A stretch of 36,858 nucleotides of DNA from Bacteroidales bacterium UBA5515 (GTDB lineage: Bacteria > Bacteroidota > Bacteroidia > Bacteroidales > P3). This document shows, one piece after another, positions 33,579 through 36,858 of the stretch (position 1 is its first letter; the number at the start of each line of letters is the position of its first letter). The DNA lies in assembly GCA_002423895.1 (NCBI GenBank), contig DIOL01000021.1, positions 1-36,858 on the forward strand, given 5' to 3'. The notes beneath the pieces were generated by a model. It saw only the letters and a list, made by a program, of their open reading frames with translations. It was not told where the DNA came from and did no database searches. The position numbers and the translations under genes were made by a program.

Positions 33579-35006
33579 ATGAATGAGAAAAAGAATTACT
33601 TAACAATACTGTTTAGCTTAATTATAATTTGTCTATTTTCTTTAAATCTTTTCTCTCAAGAAACAACATCTTGGTATGGAGAACTTAATGTTTCTGCAAC
33701 AACCTTACCAATTACACTAAAGATTGAGGAAAAGGCAGACACTACAATTATATTAATGGGTTCACCTTCTCAAACAAATCAGATGTTTTCAGTAACAAAA
33801 CAACGTTTTACTAAAGACTCCATTTTGTTTACTATTAAGAATATGAATATAGTTTTCAGAGGAAGATATAATGATACTAAAGACACTATATTTGCTTCTT
33901 TTAAACAAGGTTTGCTTCAAGAGAAACTTACAATGGCTAAAACTAAGGAACTTTTTGAAACAAAAAGGCCTCAAGAACCTCAACCTCCATATCCTTATAT
34001 TGAACAGGAATTAAGTTTTAAGGTAAAAGGAGTAAACTATGATTTCAATGGAACTCTTACTTTGCCTTCTGCACAAGGAACTTATCCATGTGTTATTCTT
34101 GTAACTGGTTCTGGACTACAAAATAGAGATGAAGAATTAATGAATCATAAACCTTTTAAAGTAATTGCTGATTATCTAACAAGAAACAATATTGCTGTAT
34201 TCCGTTACGATGACAGAGGTTGGAATGGAGATATTACTGATACAAATATTACTAATGCAACTACTTTTGATTTTGTAAATGATGCTCAAGCCGCCTTTGA
34301 TATGATTAAAACTCATCCTAACATAAATCCAAATCAAATAGGAATGTTAGGACATAGCGAAGGTGGAGTAATAACATCAATTGCAGCTTCTGAGAATCCA
34401 AATATTAGTTTTGTAATTCTTTTGGCTTCAACAGGACAAAAGGGAATAGATGTTCTCTTGCAACAAAACGAAGTAATTCTCAAAAATATTAAAATGCCTA
34501 AGCATGCAGTGAATATGCAGCTGTCTGCTTTAAAGCAAATGTATAAATATATTGAAAAGGACTATACAAGTGATGAGATTGAGAAAAGAATGAATGTTTG
34601 GTTTGAGAAAGAATTATCTAAACTTAATGCTGAGCAAAGAAAAGAATCTCCTTTTGCAATTACGATGGAAAGAACAAAATTTATTAATCAAATATCTTCC
34701 AATTGGATGAGAACTTTTCTTAAGTTAAATCCATCCGATTACCTAACTAAAGTAAAACAACCAACCTTTGCTCTAAATGGAACTAATGATGTTCAAGTAT
34801 TGTATCAATACAACTTGCCACAAATTGAAAAAGCACTAAAAAAAGCAAAGAACAAAAATTATAAAACATATAAAGCTATTGGACACAATCACCTCTTCCA
34901 ACAATGTACAACTGGAATGATTGATGAATATAGCAAAATAGAACAAACAATTTCACCAATTATTTTGGAACAAATAAAAGACTTTATCAAAAACGCTACA
35001 AAATAA
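33579..35006 (+). CDS. Exported alpha/beta hydrolase (serine esterase/peptidase-like)
   Basis: A 475-residue protein with a signal peptide (about 1-27, ending FSQE). Residues about 28-125 are a beta-rich N-terminal domain common in this exported group. The alpha/beta hydrolase part starts near 145: GSGLQNRDEE forms the oxyanion region, GHSEGG near residue 258-263 the nucleophile elbow (Ser), a candidate Asp in NGTNDVQV, and the His in IGHNHLF near the end. The substrate could be an ester, thioester or peptide; it cannot be told from sequence. Follows the M16 peptidase by 20 bp, which suggests a linked role in extracytoplasmic breakdown. Confidence 0.82.
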   Translation: MNEKKNYLTILFSLIIICLFSLNLFSQETTSWYGELNVSATTLPITLKIEEKADTTIILMGSPSQTNQMFSVTKQRFTKDSILFTIKNMNIVFRGRYNDTKDTIFASFKQGLLQEKLTMAKTKELFETKRPQEPQPPYPYIEQELSFKVKGVNYDFNGTLTLPSAQGTYPCVILVTGSGLQNRDEELMNHKPFKVIADYLTRNNIAVFRYDDRGWNGDITDTNITNATTFDFVNDAQAAFDMIKTHPNINPNQIGMLGHSEGGVITSIAASENPNISFVILLASTGQKGIDVLLQQNEVILKNIKMPKHAVNMQLSALKQMYKYIEKDYTSDEIEKRMNVWFEKELSKLNAEQRKESPFAITMERTKFINQISSNWMRTFLKLNPSDYLTKVKQPTFALNGTNDVQVLYQYNLPQIEKALKKAKNKNYKTYKAIGHNHLFQQCTTGMIDEYSKIEQTISPIILEQIKDFIKNATK

Positions 35007-35031
35007 TTTTTACTAAATAACTATTACTAAC

Positions 35032-35880
35032 ATGAAATTACTACGACGTATATTCTTCCCTTTATGGAAGATAAGAGCAAGATTTTGGGTAAGAAAAAGA
35101 ATAAAAGAAGAACAAGAGCCAATAAGAAAAGTTGCTTCAGCATTAAAAGATTCTCTAAAAGGCAAATTGGATGTTGAAGAAAAACTTTGGGTTAAGAACA
35201 TAGAACAATTAAGACAAGAGTTAAAACAAAATGAACAAGAAATAATTGTTACTGATTTTGGAGCTGGTTCACCAAATGAAAATAGAACTCCACAAGAAAT
35301 GTATACAGGAGTTGTAAACTCTACAAAAGTTTCTAAAGTAGTTTGTGCAAGCAAGTCTCCTTTTTGGTCTTTATTCCTGCATAAATTGATTAGAGAATTC
35401 CAACCAGAGAAAGGATTGGAGTTTGGTACAAGCTTAGGTTTGTCTGCATCATATCAAGCAAGTGCAATGACAATTAATGGGAAGGGAAAGCTGATTACGA
35501 TGGAAGGTTCTCTTTCATTGGTTGAAAAAGCAGTATCTAACTTCACTAAAATTGGACTAATCAATATTGAAACAGTTCAAGGAAGATTTAGCGATAATTT
35601 AGAGAAAGTATTATCACAAAATAATCCAATTGACTATGTTTTCCTTGATGCACATCACGATAAAAATGCAACAATAGAATATTTTGAGACCCTTTTACCA
35701 TTTCTTTCTGATAATTGCGTAATAGTTTTTGATGATATAAGATGGTCAAAAGGAATGAAGAAAGCATTTTCTCTTATAACACAAAATCCAAGAATAAAAT
35801 TTGTTTTTGATTTAAAAGAAATGGGAGTTTGCATATTAGCGCCAGAAAACAAAGAAAGGGTAATCTACAAAGTAAAATAA
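35032..35880 (+). CDS. Class I SAM-dependent methyltransferase (Methyltransf_24-like)
   Basis: A 282-residue protein with a Rossmann methyltransferase core in its C-terminal half: SAM loop LEFGTSLGLSA (about residues 128-138), acidic end of strand 2 ITMEGS, VQGRFSDN, then YVFLDAHHD and VIVFDDIRW, a pattern close to O-methyltransferases of the class with DAHH/FDDI motifs. The first ~60 residues are basic and helical with no signal peptide, so it may lie on the membrane face or act in the cytoplasm. Substrate unknown. Last gene before a strong terminator; 25 bp after the hydrolase. Confidence 0.78.
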   Translation: MKLLRRIFFPLWKIRARFWVRKRIKEEQEPIRKVASALKDSLKGKLDVEEKLWVKNIEQLRQELKQNEQEIIVTDFGAGSPNENRTPQEMYTGVVNSTKVSKVVCASKSPFWSLFLHKLIREFQPEKGLEFGTSLGLSASYQASAMTINGKGKLITMEGSLSLVEKAVSNFTKIGLINIETVQGRFSDNLEKVLSQNNPIDYVFLDAHHDKNATIEYFETLLPFLSDNCVIVFDDIRWSKGMKKAFSLITQNPRIKFVFDLKEMGVCILAPENKERVIYKVK

Positions 35881-35904
35881 GAAATCTTCTTTATAAATAG
35901 AATT

Positions 35905-35946
35905 AAACAAGTCATTTTGCCTTTAAAATGACTTGTTTTGTTTTTT
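35905..35946 (+). terminator. Rho-independent terminator
   Basis: AAACAAGTCATTTT (35905-35918), 6-nt loop, exact complement at 35925-35938, then G and a run of T. Ends the M16-hydrolase-methyltransferase unit 25 bp after the last stop. Confidence 0.9.
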
Positions 35947-36056
35947 GAAGATTTTTACTCTGAGATTTTGATGTTGAAAACCAATCTTTAAATTATTAAT
36001 TGTACATTTATTTGAAAGTGAAAAAGGCAATTATTGGGGATTTCATTCTGAGAATA

Positions 36057-36088
36057 TTTGTGTAAATCAATTTATAATTATAACTTTG
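36057..36088 (+). promoter_or_regulatory. Near-consensus promoter for iorA
   Basis: TTTG (36057-36060), 20 nt, TAACTTTG (36081-36088). One of the best Bacteroidota-type promoters in the window; transcription should start about 35 nt before the ATG. Confidence 0.85.
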
Positions 36089-36128
36089 CACACAATAAGC
36101 ACAAAAAATTAATTTAAAGATATATTTC

Positions 36129-36858
36129 ATGGAAAAATTACTTCTATTAGGAGATGAAGCTATTGCTCAAGCTGCTATTGATGCAGGTCTATCAGGCATT
36201 TTTGGCTATCCGGGCACTCCTTCAACAGAAATTATAGAATACATACAGGCTTCAAAGGAAGCTAAAGGAAAAAACATACGCAGTAGTTGGGCTACTAACG
36301 AAAAAACTGCAATGGAAGCTGCTCTTGGAATGAGTTATGCTGGTAAAAGAGCAATGTTTACTTGTAAACATGTAGGAATGAATGTTGCTGCAGACCCTTT
36401 TATGAACTCTGCAATCACAGGTGTTAATGGTGGTTTAGTTTATATTGCTGCTGATGACCCTTCAATGCACTCTTCACAAGATGAACAAGATTCACGTTTT
36501 TATGCTTCTTGGGCAAAGATTCCAATTTTTGAACCTTCAAACCAACAAGAAGCTTACGATATGATTCATGAAGCTTTTGAACTTTCTGAAAAATTCCGTT
36601 TACCTGTTATGCTTAGAATAACAACTCGTTTATCTCACTCTCGTGCAGGGGTTGTTGTTAGAAAAGAAAAAAGAGAACAAAATCAAATAGCAATTCCAGA
36701 AAATCCAAAACAATTTATCTTGCTTCCAGTTAATGCTCGTCGTCAATACAAAGAGCTTTTAGCTAAACAAGATGGTTTGGAACAAGCATCAAAAAACTCT
36801 CCTTTCAACAAATATATTGATGGTGAAAACAAGAGCTTAGGAATTATAGCTTGTGGTT
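36129..36858 (+). CDS. iorA: Indolepyruvate:ferredoxin oxidoreductase alpha subunit IorA (3' end outside window)
   Basis: The first 243 codons of the gene, open to the window end. The start MEKLLLLGDEAIAQAA, FGYPGTPSTEI (pyruvate-ferredoxin-oxidoreductase pyrimidine-binding type domain), the NEKTAMEAALG string and AADDPSMHSSQDEQDSR are characteristic of IorA. The full enzyme (about 530-600 residues plus IorB) oxidatively decarboxylates aryl pyruvates from aromatic amino acids to acyl-CoA, with reduction of ferredoxin, using thiamine diphosphate and 4Fe-4S centres; those later domains are beyond the window. It points to anaerobic amino-acid fermentation. iorB would be expected next. Confidence 0.9.
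   Translation, partial: MEKLLLLGDEAIAQAAIDAGLSGIFGYPGTPSTEIIEYIQASKEAKGKNIRSSWATNEKTAMEAALGMSYAGKRAMFTCKHVGMNVAADPFMNSAITGVNGGLVYIAADDPSMHSSQDEQDSRFYASWAKIPIFEPSNQQEAYDMIHEAFELSEKFRLPVMLRITTRLSHSRAGVVVRKEKREQNQIAIPENPKQFILLPVNARRQYKELLAKQDGLEQASKNSPFNKYIDGENKSLGIIACG

Overview
The window reads as a stretch of chromosome from an AT-rich, anaerobic or fermentative member of the Bacteroidota, probably near Bacteroidales/Marinilabiliales (inference). The evidence: type IX secretion (T9SS) C-terminal sorting domains on two proteins; promoters of the Bacteroidota kind (TTTG, about 19-20 nt, then TAnnTTTG) with almost no Shine-Dalgarno sites; Bacteroidota-restricted families (FtsL-like division protein, DUF4292 and DUF4249-like lipoproteins); a class 1B dihydroorotate dehydrogenase with PyrK; and an indolepyruvate:ferredoxin oxidoreductase subunit. 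I see no rRNA, tRNA, CRISPR array, transposase or phage gene.

Layout. 1-2724: the 3' end of an unrecognised gene, then two tandem, closely related secreted leucine-rich-repeat proteins with T9SS tails. 2797-6953: a nucleoside phosphorylase and a very large multi-domain flavin/iron-sulfur oxidoreductase, closed by a hairpin terminator. 6995-10543 (minus strand): an apparent tig-era-BaiN-like flavoprotein operon. 10639-13495: a lipoprotein gene diverging from pyrK-pyrD; the shared promoter region carries a perfect 14-bp inverted repeat lying over both -7 elements. 13564-14385: DUF4292 lipoprotein. 14386-15038: a gene-free region with a strong promoter, two short tandem-repeat arrays and probable MraZ operator repeats.

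15039-30081 is the division and cell wall (dcw) cluster: mraZ, rsmH, ftsL-like, ftsI, murE, mraY, a murD-like remnant, ftsW, murG, murC, ftsQ, ftsA, ftsZ. The genes are tightly packed, commonly with 2-25 bp spacing or overlaps, and end at a strong hairpin terminator. They make the cytoplasmic peptidoglycan precursor (DAP type, from the MurE DNPR motif), the lipid intermediates and the septal machinery. The striking exception is the murD position: the 178-residue ORF there matches only the C-terminal domain of MurD, has no ATP-binding domain, and has lost most substrate-binding residues, yet it is open and in frame with tight spacing.

30598-36858: an exported M16 zinc peptidase, an exported alpha/beta hydrolase and a class I methyltransferase, then a terminator and a near-consensus promoter leading into iorA, which runs off the window. 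Three intergenic regions (upstream of mraZ, between murG and murC, upstream of the M16 peptidase) hold arrays of short units with a constant 21-23 nt period but unrelated sequences, often palindromic or in alternating orientation. Together with the MurD-like protein these are the most unusual signals here.
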